64,000 nt of DNA, from positions 310,001-374,000 of the forward strand of contig NZ_CP101943.1 of the NCBI RefSeq assembly GCF_024508235.1. The letters run 5' to 3'. A model generated the notes under the pieces. That model was not told where the DNA came from. It did not search any database and saw only the letters and a program-made list of their open reading frames with translations. Position numbers and translations under genes: made by a program. This DNA is from Halococcus qingdaonensis (GTDB lineage Archaea > Halobacteriota > Halobacteria > Halobacteriales > Halococcaceae). Of the stretch, positions 26,775-35,479 are shown in pieces. Positions within the stretch are counted from its first letter, which is position 1, and the number at the start of each line of letters is the position of its first letter.

Positions 26775-27716
26775 CTAGTCAGCAAACGCTTCGTCGAGAT
26801 CGTCCGCGAGCACCGCGATCGCGTCGCGGCTGCGGTCGATGGTATCGACCAGATTGAGGAAACCGTGGATCATCCCCTCGAAACACTCGTGAGTGACCGG
26901 CACGCCCGCCGCGTCGAGGCGATCGGCGTAGGCGATCCCTTCGTCGCGCAGCGGATCGAACCCCGCGGTGATGACGGTCGCTGGTGGGAGGCCGGAGAGA
27001 TCGCGTGCCATGAGCGGTGCGGCGTACGCGTTGCGCGCGTCGGTCGGCTGGTCGAGATAGCGCTCGTAGTACCACTCGGCGCTGGCCCGTTCAAGGAGAT
27101 AGCCCTCGGCGTTCTCCTCGTAGGAGTCGAACTCCTGGAGCGACGGCGAGTTGACCGACGGGTAGACGAGCGACTGGTGGCAGAGCTCCGGCCCGTCGCG
27201 GTCGCAGGCGACGAGCGTGACGGCGGCGGCCAGATTGCCGCCCGCGCTGTCGCCGCCGACCGCGACTCGCTCCCCGTCGCCGCCGAGCTCGTCGGCGTAA
27301 TCGACTGCCCACTCGGTGGCCGCGTAGCAGTCCTCGACGGCCGCCGGGAAGGGATGCTCTGGCGCGAGGCGATAGTCGACCGAGACGACGAGACACTCGA
27401 CCGCATTGGCGAGCGCGCGACAGACCGGGTCGTGAGTGTCGAGCCCGCCGACGACCCATCCGCCCCCGTGAAAGGTGACGAACACGCCGTAGGGCTCCGT
27501 CCCCGTCTCGGGTGCGTAGACGCGCACCGGCAGCGGTCCGCCCGGCCCCTCGATCGAGAACTCCTTGATCTCGCCGACGGGTTCCGGATCGGGCGTCGTG
27601 AACAGTTCGTCGAGGCGGTCGCGGGCGGTCGGGACCGACATGCCGTGGGTCGGCGGCGTGCGCTGTTGGTCGATCCGTTCGAGCAGCCGTTCGACCTGTG
27701 GATCGGGGTCGTCCAT
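26775..27716 (-). CDS. Alpha/beta hydrolase, hormone-sensitive lipase (HSL) family
   Basis: This 313-residue esterase has the HSL oxyanion motif VTFHGGGWVVGG, the nucleophile elbow AVGGDSAGGNLAAAV, the acid in TAGFDPLRDEG, and the His in FEGMIHGFLN. HSL-group enzymes cleave short acyl esters. The ATG at 27716 gives the usual helical N-terminus (MDDPDPQVERLLERIDQQR). The frame stays open far upstream, but that is antisense to the METTL5-like and Nramp genes and is a GC artefact. Confidence 0.93.
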   Translation of the reverse strand: MDDPDPQVERLLERIDQQRTPPTHGMSVPTARDRLDELFTTPDPEPVGEIKEFSIEGPGGPLPVRVYAPETGTEPYGVFVTFHGGGWVVGGLDTHDPVCRALANAVECLVVSVDYRLAPEHPFPAAVEDCYAATEWAVDYADELGGDGERVAVGGDSAGGNLAAAVTLVACDRDGPELCHQSLVYPSVNSPSLQEFDSYEENAEGYLLERASAEWYYERYLDQPTDARNAYAAPLMARDLSGLPPATVITAGFDPLRDEGIAYADRLDAAGVPVTHECFEGMIHGFLNLVDTIDRSRDAIAVLADDLDEAFAD

Positions 27717-27812
27717 CCGCCGGACCGACGGCGACGATCGACGTAGTTCTGTCCCTGAATAACTCCGAGGTATGTGGAAAGGTTTTCGTATGCCCGATGG
27801 ATATGACTGGCG

Positions 27813-28436
27813 ATGAGTTCCGTGAGCGCGCTGGCCCAGCGACTCGCTGTGGTCGCCGGCTTCGAGAACCCACGGACGAGCCTGGAGCAGTACCGGACGC
27901 CGCCGGGGCTGGCGGCCAGGCTGGTCCACGACGCCGATCTGCAGGGCGACATCGAGGGACGGTTCGTCGTCGATCTCGGAACGGGGACGGGGATGCTCGC
28001 GCTTGCGGCCGCGCTCCGTGGGCCGCGCGGCGTGGTGGGTGTCGATATCGACCCCGATCCGCTCTCGACGGCGCGCGACAACGAGGGGCGGGTCGGCACG
28101 GCCGCCGACATCTCGTGGCTGCGCGCCGACGCGACCGACGCGCCGCTCGACACGGATGGCGAAACGACCGTCGTGATGAACCCGCCGTTCGGCGCGCAAG
28201 CGGGCAACGAACACGCCGATCGCGCGTTCCTCGCGACGGCCGCCCGCCTGGGCGACGTCTCCTACTCGGTCCACAACGCTGGCAGCCAGGAGTTCGTCGC
28301 ATCGTTCGCCGCCGACAACGGCGGGACGGTCATGCGCTCGTTTCGCGCCGAACTCGATCTCCCCCGACAGTTCGACTTCCACGACGAGGACTCCCACACC
28401 GTCGAGACCGAGATTTTTCGCATCGAGTGGGCCTAG
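27813..28436 (+). CDS. METTL5-like adenine-N6 methyltransferase
   Basis: This 207-residue Rossmann methyltransferase has the SAM loop FVVDLGTGTGMLALAA, VVGVDIDPD, and the catalytic motif TVVMNPPFGAQAGNEHADRAFL. The NPPF motif and ENPRTSLEQYRTPPGLAA N-terminus match the archaeal and eukaryotic METTL5 family, which methylates an adenine in small-subunit rRNA. It is divergent from the esterase and convergent with the transporter, overlapping its stop by four bases. Confidence 0.9.
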   Translation: MSSVSALAQRLAVVAGFENPRTSLEQYRTPPGLAARLVHDADLQGDIEGRFVVDLGTGTGMLALAAALRGPRGVVGVDIDPDPLSTARDNEGRVGTAADISWLRADATDAPLDTDGETTVVMNPPFGAQAGNEHADRAFLATAARLGDVSYSVHNAGSQEFVASFAADNGGTVMRSFRAELDLPRQFDFHDEDSHTVETEIFRIEWA

Positions 28437-29677
28437 AGCCACGTCACGATCTGGCTGTAGAGGCTGCGCGCCGTCAGCAACGTGAAGACGAACATCAGCA
28501 CGGTGACGACGGCGAAGACGGCGTTCAGCCAGCGCGGGTGATCGAAGAACTTCCGATTGGCGAAGAAGAGCGCGAGCGCGAAGATCGGCAGTCCGATGAG
28601 GCCGTTGACGGCGGGCATCACGATGCCGAGTCGCACCGGCGTGATATCGGTGAACTCCAGCAGGAGGACGGCGAAACCCACCGCCATCACGATGAGTATC
28701 TCGACGGTGCGCCGGAAGCCCCGATCGCCGAAGACGGTCGTCCGATCCCAGGCCTGCGGGATGAGGAAGCCGGCCCCGAACAGCGTGCCGGTCGCCGAGG
28801 AAAACGTCGCCAGCAACACCGCCAGCACGAACACCGGCAGCGCCCAGCCGCCGAAGATGGCCTGTAACGGCACGCCGGGGCTGGTGAGCGTCGGGGTTCC
28901 CGGCTCCATCGTCAGCGCCGAGACGATGATCACGGCCGCGCTGAGGAGCACGATGAAGGCGATGCCGACGAAGTTGTCCCGGCGGTACGGCCCCATCTCG
29001 GTCCAGTTCTTCGAGGGCTGGATGCTCGATTGAATGATGAAGTTCGGGTAGTAGACCGTAGTGCCGAACAGCGCGATGAGGCTGGTCAGGAAGCCGATGT
29101 CGCTCTGCAGGTATGGCACAAACCCTGACATGACCCGCCCGATCGGGAGATCGAGTCCGAGCGTGAGAACGATGTAGATGGCGAACACGGTCAGGATGAT
29201 CGCCGCGATGGCGGCCTCGATGCGGTCGTAGACGCGGAGTTCGACCAGCGCGATGCCGATGCCGCCAGCGAGGATCGCACCGAGGTAGACGTTGTCGAGC
29301 GGCGTCAGATAGGCCAGCGCAGCGCCGGCGACCGCGTAGTTCGAGATCGCCCAGAACTGCATGATGAAGGCGATGAACAGCGCCATCGCCTTCGTCGGCC
29401 CCGCGCCGATCGCCCCACGGATGTAGCTCACGACGGGTTCGTCGATGGTCGCGAGCCGGCCGGACATCTCGTGCATCGCCAGATCGACGACGAGCGCGAC
29501 CGGGAGCGCCCACAGCAGGAGGAACCCCCAGTTCGCTCCCGTGTTTGCGAGGATGTACACCGAGCCGGCCCCGAACACGTTCGCCGAGAACAGCAGCCCG
29601 AGACCGTACGCCTCGACGAACCGTTTCGGCCCTTCCACCGGGAGCCAGGAGGGGACGTAACTGTCCGCCGAACTCAT
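28433..29677 (-). CDS. Nramp-superfamily transporter, divergent type
   Basis: This 414-residue membrane protein has about 11 helices with the Nramp/APC layout. TM1 has FSANVFGAGSVYILA where manganese Nramps carry Asp-Pro-Gly-Asn, and TM6 reads LFGTTVYYPNFIIQSS in place of the metal-binding Met motif. Loss of both suggests a relative such as the NRMT magnesium or other non-transition-metal branch. The ATG at 29677 is preferred; GTG 29692 adds five residues. Confidence 0.8.
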   Translation of the reverse strand: MSSADSYVPSWLPVEGPKRFVEAYGLGLLFSANVFGAGSVYILANTGANWGFLLLWALPVALVVDLAMHEMSGRLATIDEPVVSYIRGAIGAGPTKAMALFIAFIMQFWAISNYAVAGAALAYLTPLDNVYLGAILAGGIGIALVELRVYDRIEAAIAAIILTVFAIYIVLTLGLDLPIGRVMSGFVPYLQSDIGFLTSLIALFGTTVYYPNFIIQSSIQPSKNWTEMGPYRRDNFVGIAFIVLLSAAVIIVSALTMEPGTPTLTSPGVPLQAIFGGWALPVFVLAVLLATFSSATGTLFGAGFLIPQAWDRTTVFGDRGFRRTVEILIVMAVGFAVLLLEFTDITPVRLGIVMPAVNGLIGLPIFALALFFANRKFFDHPRWLNAVFAVVTVLMFVFTLLTARSLYSQIVTWL

Positions 29678-29850
29678 CGTCGACTCACCCACGATCGTGT
29701 CATCTATATTCGTCCTCCATGACTATAGATGGCACATGATGCCTAGCTGGTTGGATCGGTCGCCTGCAGAGGACGGCTCCTTTAACCGCGATGATCCGAT
29801 TCAGGGCTGTTCGCCGGCGGGGATCGGATCGAATGGCTCCGCGACACCGC

Positions 29851-31521
29851 TCATCGATAGCGCTCGCGTTCGGCGATCGGGACGCGCGTCTCGCCGGTCG
29901 CGGCGAACAGCGTCCGTCCCTCGCGGCTGAAGGTGATGTTCGCGGCGCGCGTCGTGCCGTTGCTCGGGAGCGGCGCACGTCCGAGCGTCCCGTTGGCTCG
30001 CGAGACGACGAGTCCGAACCCCTTCCGTCGGGGGACGATCGAGACGTTCTTTCCTCGGATCGTCGCGTCGGCGGTCGCCGGCGCGGAGCGGTAGCCGACG
30101 TGACTTTCGGTGCTCCGATTGAGCCAGACCTTGTAAGCGCGGTCGTCGCCCGCCCGCCAGCCGCTGCGCGAGACCCGTATCCGTTCGTCCCAGCCCAGGC
30201 CGCCGAGGCGGACGGCCGCCCGGCCGGTGAACGCGAGCCGCGATGCCTGGACGGCGGTCGTCCAGAGGTGGCGGCGCTCGCTCGTCACGATGACGCCGCT
30301 GGCGTTCACCGTGGTGCTCTCGCCGAACGCCGCGACGTCGACGACCGACACCTGTCGGTTGGTGACGTTCTCGGCGTATCGCACGGTGTAGTCCCTGACG
30401 GCGATCGCCTCCGACTGCTCGCTCGTCGCGTTGGTGGGTGTCGCGTTGGGTGTAGCGGCCGCCCGCGCCGTCGACGACTCGACGGTCGTGAGATTTACCG
30501 GAATCGCGGGTGCCGACAGCGCCGCGAGCGCGAGCAGTACGACCACGGCCGTGCCGGCCCATCGCTCGGTGCCGCCGACAAGCGGGACCGTCGATGGGAT
30601 GCGTCCGGTGGCGACGACGCTCGCGACGACCAGAAGGGCGAGCCCGAAGACGAGCACCACGCCGAGCGCGCGGTAGAGCACGAACCCGCCGTTGCCGCGA
30701 AACCAGTAGACCGCCCACAGCGACTGCGAGATGGCGAACAGAACTGTACCGAGCCAGAGCCGGCCCGCGGTGGGCCCGGTTCCACGCCGCCGGACGAGCG
30801 CGATCCCGGCGAGCACGCCGACGAGCAGGCCAATCGCGTGGGCCTGGATAGCGATGCCGGCCCACCACGGCGCGCCGAACGACGGGTCGGCGCTGGCCTC
30901 GACGACCGGGTTCTGGATGGTGGTGTACACTCGCCGGATCGCGTCGCTGGCCGCGAGCGCGATCACCGTCGCCAGCGGGTAGTGGACGAGCGCGACCCCG
31001 GCGATAGCGAACAGCACGCCCGAGAAGCCGATGACCGGGCCGACCGCGAACAGCGCGACGAACAGCCCGACGAGCAGCGCCGCGGCCGGGATCACGAGTA
31101 CGCGGGCGATCGGACTCTCCACGAGTGGCGATTTCGGACCCCGTTCGTCCGGATAGTGACCCCAGGCGTATTCGGCCAGCGGGGCGAGCGCGAGCGTTCC
31201 GACCAGGTTCCCAACCAGATGATTCGGGCTGACGTGGGCGAACGAGGAGAGGGCGATGCCGAGCGGGGAGCCGTACGACCACGCGCGGAAGGGAAGCGCG
31301 AGCGGGCCGTACCAATGCTGGAACCCACCTTGTACGAACAGATAGACGGCGAGCACACCGAGTACCGTGAGCAGCGTTCCCCAGGGGATGCCGGCGAGAA
31401 AGCGCGCCCGCAGCGCCGCCGTCCGGTCACGGGCGTCGAGTCGCCACGCCACGAGCGCCGAGAGGACGACCGCGAGGACGACGGCGATGCGGGTGAGCGC
31501 CAGCCACGGCGACATGGCCAA
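29851..31521 (-). CDS. Rhomboid-family intramembrane serine protease with extracytoplasmic domain
   Basis: This 556-residue protein has rhomboid motifs HVSPNHLVGNL (HxxxGN region), VIGFSGVLFAIAG (GxSG nucleophile) and IQAHAIGLLVG (catalytic His) in about residues 85-235. Four more hydrophobic helices run to about 350. A polar domain of about 200 residues follows, rich in Asn-x-Ser/Thr sequons (NATPTNATS, NVTNRQVS), consistent with an exported, glycosylated tail. Rhomboids cleave transmembrane substrates; the C-terminal domain could bind them. Confidence 0.88.
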   Translation of the reverse strand: MAMSPWLALTRIAVVLAVVLSALVAWRLDARDRTAALRARFLAGIPWGTLLTVLGVLAVYLFVQGGFQHWYGPLALPFRAWSYGSPLGIALSSFAHVSPNHLVGNLVGTLALAPLAEYAWGHYPDERGPKSPLVESPIARVLVIPAAALLVGLFVALFAVGPVIGFSGVLFAIAGVALVHYPLATVIALAASDAIRRVYTTIQNPVVEASADPSFGAPWWAGIAIQAHAIGLLVGVLAGIALVRRRGTGPTAGRLWLGTVLFAISQSLWAVYWFRGNGGFVLYRALGVVLVFGLALLVVASVVATGRIPSTVPLVGGTERWAGTAVVVLLALAALSAPAIPVNLTTVESSTARAAATPNATPTNATSEQSEAIAVRDYTVRYAENVTNRQVSVVDVAAFGESTTVNASGVIVTSERRHLWTTAVQASRLAFTGRAAVRLGGLGWDERIRVSRSGWRAGDDRAYKVWLNRSTESHVGYRSAPATADATIRGKNVSIVPRRKGFGLVVSRANGTLGRAPLPSNGTTRAANITFSREGRTLFAATGETRVPIAERERYR

Positions 31522-31595
31522 TCCTGAGCGTGCGTGGGTTTCACTCTGTCGCGGCCAGTCGTCAGGTTCAAGCGCGCGAGAACGAACAGTAGTGT

Positions 31596-31877
31596 ATGGA
31601 ACTGCGGGTCATCGAAAGCGACGAGAACGAGCTCTCGATCGAGGTCGCCGACGAGGGGCACACGTTCATGAACGTACTCAAAGGTGCATTGCTCGAAACC
31701 GAGGGTGTCACGACGGCCACCTACGACGTCAATCCCGAGCAGTCCGGCGGCCAGACCGAGCCGGTGCTCACGATCCGTACCGAGGGGACGGACCCGCTCG
31801 ACGCGCTCGAAGACGGCGCGGGACGGGTGAACGACATGACGGCGGCGTTCCGGACGGCTTTCGAGAGCGCTGCCTGA
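31596..31877 (+). CDS. rpo11: DNA-directed RNA polymerase subunit Rpo11 (L)
   Basis: This 93-residue partner of Rpo3 is in the polymerase assembly platform, homologous to eukaryotic RPB11/AC19. Signature segments are [20 protein letters not shown] and an amphipathic C-terminal helix. It stands alone with a short upstream gap from the divergent rhomboid gene and is convergent with a small membrane gene four bases away. Confidence 0.95.
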   Translation: MELRVIESDENELSIEVADEGHTFMNVLKGALLETEGVTTATYDVNPEQSGGQTEPVLTIRTEGTDPLDALEDGAGRVNDMTAAFRTAFESAA

Positions 31878-31880
31878 GGA

Positions 31881-32117
31881 TCAGTTCGCGGGCTGTCTGT
31901 ACAGACCGACGGCCTCGCGGGCGAGTACGAAGCCCGCGATGAGCAACACGCCGCCGAACACCGCCATCCAGAGCCCGATGGTTTGTTCGCCCGCACCGAG
32001 CGTCTCGATACCGTTGAGTTCGAGAAACACACCGGCAACGGCCGCAAGCGTCGCCCCGACGGCGCGCATGGCGGCCGAGCCGAACTCCGCCACCAACTCT
32101 AGAACTGGTTCGATCAT
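31881..32117 (-). CDS. Small two-helix membrane protein
   Basis: This 78-residue protein has hydrophobic segments near residues 13-33 (AAMRAVGATLAAVAGVFLEL) and 45-67 (GLWMAVFGGVLLIAGFVLA). No known motif is present. It ends four bases from the rpo11 stop, in convergent orientation. Confidence 0.6.
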   Translation of the reverse strand: MIEPVLELVAEFGSAAMRAVGATLAAVAGVFLELNGIETLGAGEQTIGLWMAVFGGVLLIAGFVLAREAVGLYRQPAN

Positions 32118-32204
32118 TGAGGTCGCTCATTCGTGGATTGTCAAAGTGCTTTTGCTTCGGCGGCGAAACGTAATCCTTGAGGGAATTCGGCGAGAATCGG
32201 CGGT

Positions 32205-32432
32205 ATGGCCCGCTACGGCGATCTCAACTACGGTTGGCTCACGAAACACGGCTTCGGGCTCGGCGTCGCCCTGTTCGTTCTCGGCGCGCTGGGTTCGATC
32301 GCCGGTCCGGCGCTGTTCGGCTCGCTCCCCGGCTGGGAGGCGACCCTGTTCACCGACAGCGAAGTCGCCGGCATCGTCATCGCCTTCCTCTCGGTGATGG
32401 TCTTCGGGATCGTCCTGCCGCTCACCGAGTGA
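32205..32432 (+). CDS. Small conserved-type membrane protein
   Basis: This 75-residue protein has a polar start (MARYGDLNYGWLTKHGF) and two helices (about 18-38 and 53-72). The N-terminal pattern looks like small haloarchaeal membrane proteins I have no function for. It is convergent with hisF. Confidence 0.65.
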   Translation: MARYGDLNYGWLTKHGFGLGVALFVLGALGSIAGPALFGSLPGWEATLFTDSEVAGIVIAFLSVMVFGIVLPLTE

Positions 32433-32463
32433 GCACGCTCCACCCACGACGGCGACTGCCTTC

Positions 32464-33279
32464 TCAGCGCCGCACCGGAACCCCGTGTTCGTCGAGGTAT
32501 TCCTTCACGTCCTCGATCGAGTATTCGTCGAAATGGAAGATCGAGGCGGCGAGCGCCGCGTCGGCATTCGCCGCGGTGAACACCTCCTCCATGTCGGCAG
32601 GGCCGCCACAGCCGGAGGAGGCGATGACCGGCGTCGAGACGCTCTCACAGACCGCGCGCGTCAGCGGGACGTCGTAGCCCTCCTTCGTGCCGTCGGCGTC
32701 GATCGAGTTGACGAACAGCTCGCCGGCTCCTCGACTTTGGGCCTCGCGCGCCCACTCGACCACGTCGATACCCGTGCCCTCGCGGCCGCCCTTCACCGTG
32801 CACTCGAACCAGCAGGATTCGCCGTCAGTCGTAACGAAATGTTCGCCCTCCTCGTCGTAGCGACGGCGTGCATCGACCGAGATGACGATACACTGGCTAC
32901 CGAAGCTCTCGGCACCCTCGGTGATGAGTGCCGGTCGATCGAGCGCGCCCGTGTTGATCGAGACCTTGTCCGCGCCCGCCCGCAGGGTCTCCCTGATGTC
33001 CGCGCGCGTGCGGATGCCGCCGCCCACGGTCAGGGGGATGAACACCTCGTCGGCGACGCGCGAGACGACGTCGAGCATCGTCTCGCGGCCGTCGGCCGAG
33101 GCAGTGATGTCGAGGAAGACGAACTCGTCGGCACCCGCCTCGTTGTACCGGCGGGCCATCTCGACGGGATCGCCCGTGTGTTCGAGGTTCTCGAAGTTCA
33201 CGCCGGTGTAGACCGCCGGCTCGCCGTCGTCGTTGAGATCGACGTCGATACAGGGGATAACGCGCTTGGTGAGTGTCAT
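32464..33279 (-). CDS. hisF: Imidazole glycerol phosphate synthase cyclase subunit
   Basis: This 271-residue TIM barrel of histidine synthesis cyclises PRFAR with ammonia from HisH. It begins [20 protein letters not shown] with the catalytic Asp, followed by [29 protein letters not shown], and [15 protein letters not shown] with the second catalytic Asp, then [12 protein letters not shown]. The ATG at 33279 is the family start; an earlier one at 33300 adds seven residues. Other his genes are not in the window. Confidence 0.96.
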   Translation of the reverse strand: MTLTKRVIPCIDVDLNDDGEPAVYTGVNFENLEHTGDPVEMARRYNEAGADEFVFLDITASADGRETMLDVVSRVADEVFIPLTVGGGIRTRADIRETLRAGADKVSINTGALDRPALITEGAESFGSQCIVISVDARRRYDEEGEHFVTTDGESCWFECTVKGGREGTGIDVVEWAREAQSRGAGELFVNSIDADGTKEGYDVPLTRAVCESVSTPVIASSGCGGPADMEEVFTAANADAALAASIFHFDEYSIEDVKEYLDEHGVPVRR

Positions 33280-33422
33280 ATACTGTTGACACCGTGCCAC
33301 TCATTCTTAACTCGAAGGCTTTGGCGCTACATATGATGTATGGCAGCTTCCGCGGAGACCGCATATGAGCAAACACAAATCGTGAATTCGCCACTGATGG
33401 AAAGACCATCCATGCATTGATT

Positions 33423-34994
33423 ATGACAGGCTCACTCGGATATAATATGCCAAAATATGCCACTCTTGACGATATAGACGAGGAAACACGATATAGTATC
33501 CTTACCGCCTTGCATGAAAACGAGCGGTTTTTGGGTGGTATTACGGCGACGGACGCTTTCCGAGCAAGCCAACAAACCCGTTTGATCCTGACTGATCAGC
33601 GTCTCCTCACGTTCAGCCAGAAAAATGCTACAAGCCCTCTTTCCGAAATTGATCGGGCAAATATCTCACACGCCGACTTCGAAGAAGGAATCCTGAGTCG
33701 AACACTGACTATCGTAGGAACGGACGGACTCACTCAAGAATGGGATCTCGATATCAACGGTGCAGGCGAATTTGCCGAGGCAGTCCTGAGTGGTGGTGTT
33801 CAGCGCGTCTATGATGACGATTTCCAAATCGAATCACACTCTCACATCAATGGGGTAAACGACTCGAAAACTACTCCGGGCTTCAACAATGGACCCGGCG
33901 GCAATACGGAACGGAATCACGGACGGGACAGAGAACCATCGGCAACTGAAAGGGGTCGGAGCACACAGGAACCCGTTACTGACAGTAGCACGGATTACCA
34001 GCACCCAGCCATCGCTGATCTTTCACAATCCGAGTTGCTTTCCGAGCTTCAGTCGATGGATAACTACGATTTCGAGTACTTCGTCGCCGATATCTGGGAG
34101 CAGATGGGATGGGAGACAGAAGTCTCGCAAGCATCGGTGGACGCTGGAATCGATGTGACCGCTACGAAATCGAACCCCTACCCAGAGAAGAACATAATCC
34201 AGGCCAAACGGTACGGTGAAAACACGAGTGTTGGCGGTCCGGACATACAACAATACGCGAGTCTCAAACAACAGGTCTCAGGTACTGATTCGGTAATCGT
34301 CGTTACCACGGGATCGTTCACCAACGCTGCTGAAAAACGTGCTACCGATCTCAACGTCAAAACCGTTGATGGAGACGGAATTGTAAGCATGGTTGACGAT
34401 CTCGATGCGCGCAATCTCGTCACGGATTATATTGATATTCCTCTTGAATCATCTGCCGAATCGGAATTCGATTCCGAACTCGGGTCTACGCCGATGGGCG
34501 ATCACGGAACAGACTCTCCTGATACGGCTGCTATGGGACATGCGAGTCCTGCACCGGATCACGAACTGGAGGCTATTTCCTCCGACGAAGGCGATTCGAC
34601 GATCCTTCACGTTGCCGACCGAATCGTGGGTGCCACAAATCAGACGACTGATCAGGAATCATCTGCCCTCGAAACGAGGGATCAAACGAGAACGGCCGAT
34701 CAGACGGGAGCTGACGATGTAATCGCCAACTCGCAATCAGCCGGAAACTGGCACTATGGTGTCATTGGGCTCTCTGCAATCAGTATCCTCGGACTTTTCG
34801 CGGGAGTTGCTGATGTTGCTGGCTTCTCCATTCTGTTACTGCTTCCCATCACGTATCTTGATATCCGAGATGTACGTACAGTGACTACCGAGTGGCAACC
34901 GAAAACGTGGCTGTATCTTCTCGGAATGTTCTTCGTGGTGTTCATTGCTGCGCCGCTCTATCTCTACCGACGCAAAACAGTTGTCGGACTGTAA
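33423..34994 (+). CDS. PH-like / Mrr-type nuclease / membrane-anchor fusion
   Basis: This protein of about 523 residues has three parts. Residues about 25-120 resemble a bacterial PH domain (ENERFLGGITATDAF, RLILTDQRLLTFSQ). After a Ser/Asn-rich linker, about 200-330 form an Mrr-type PD-(D/E)xK fold with Glu218 in YDFEYFVADIWEQMGW, Asp244 in DAGIDVTAT and Gln260-Ala-Lys262 in IIQAKRYG. A long acidic linker leads to two C-terminal helices and a basic tail. The gene is AT-richer than its surroundings, suggesting transfer. Start is uncertain (ATG 33423 or 33447). Confidence 0.82.
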   Translation: MTGSLGYNMPKYATLDDIDEETRYSILTALHENERFLGGITATDAFRASQQTRLILTDQRLLTFSQKNATSPLSEIDRANISHADFEEGILSRTLTIVGTDGLTQEWDLDINGAGEFAEAVLSGGVQRVYDDDFQIESHSHINGVNDSKTTPGFNNGPGGNTERNHGRDREPSATERGRSTQEPVTDSSTDYQHPAIADLSQSELLSELQSMDNYDFEYFVADIWEQMGWETEVSQASVDAGIDVTATKSNPYPEKNIIQAKRYGENTSVGGPDIQQYASLKQQVSGTDSVIVVTTGSFTNAAEKRATDLNVKTVDGDGIVSMVDDLDARNLVTDYIDIPLESSAESEFDSELGSTPMGDHGTDSPDTAAMGHASPAPDHELEAISSDEGDSTILHVADRIVGATNQTTDQESSALETRDQTRTADQTGADDVIANSQSAGNWHYGVIGLSAISILGLFAGVADVAGFSILLLLPITYLDIRDVRTVTTEWQPKTWLYLLGMFFVVFIAAPLYLYRRKTVVGL

Positions 34995-35070
34995 TGAATG
35001 CACTGAGGTTCCGTGAGCTACTCTTCGGCACATTCGAATCATTTTATACGCTCCTCATCAATTTGCGACC

Positions 35071-35352
35071 ATGAGCGACGACGCGCCGACCGAGCCGCGC
35101 GAGTCGGAATCCGGCCAGGAGCAGGCGACCGACACCGTAGACGAGACGATGGTTGAGGGCGATCGCGAGCAGCGCGAGAGCCACCCCGACGACGCAGACG
35201 AGGGCACGCACGGAAGCGTCGAACCGGTCGCCACCCGCGAGACGTCGCCGATGAGCGAGTTCACGGGGCGACAGGCCGGCATCGGCGCGCTCGTGGCGGT
35301 CGTCGGACTCGTCGTCACGTTCGCGATCCCGCTACTGCTCACCCTCGGCTGA
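35071..35352 (+). CDS. Acidic tail-anchored small protein
   Basis: This 93-residue protein has about 65 highly acidic, probably disordered residues (many Glu/Asp/Thr). One C-terminal helix (IGALVAVVGLVVTFAIPLLL) reaches almost to the end. The layout is that of a tail-anchored protein with a cytoplasmic acidic domain. No family function is known to me. Confidence 0.65.
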   Translation: MSDDAPTEPRESESGQEQATDTVDETMVEGDREQRESHPDDADEGTHGSVEPVATRETSPMSEFTGRQAGIGALVAVVGLVVTFAIPLLLTLG

Positions 35353-35479
35353 GTCGGCTCGTCCACACCGACCGTACCCGTCCGATCGTCCGTTCGATTC
35401 CGGTTCGTGTTCGCTCGTTTTCACGCCTGAGCGGCCCTTTCCGTCACCGTCTTTCCCGGCGAGCGAGTAGGCAGGATCG

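Noticed and set aside
27717-29513. Long N-terminal extension of the esterase frame (912 residues in total)
   Set aside because: The extension has Arg-rich antisense composition and covers the METTL5-like and Nramp genes. The esterase family start is at 27716.
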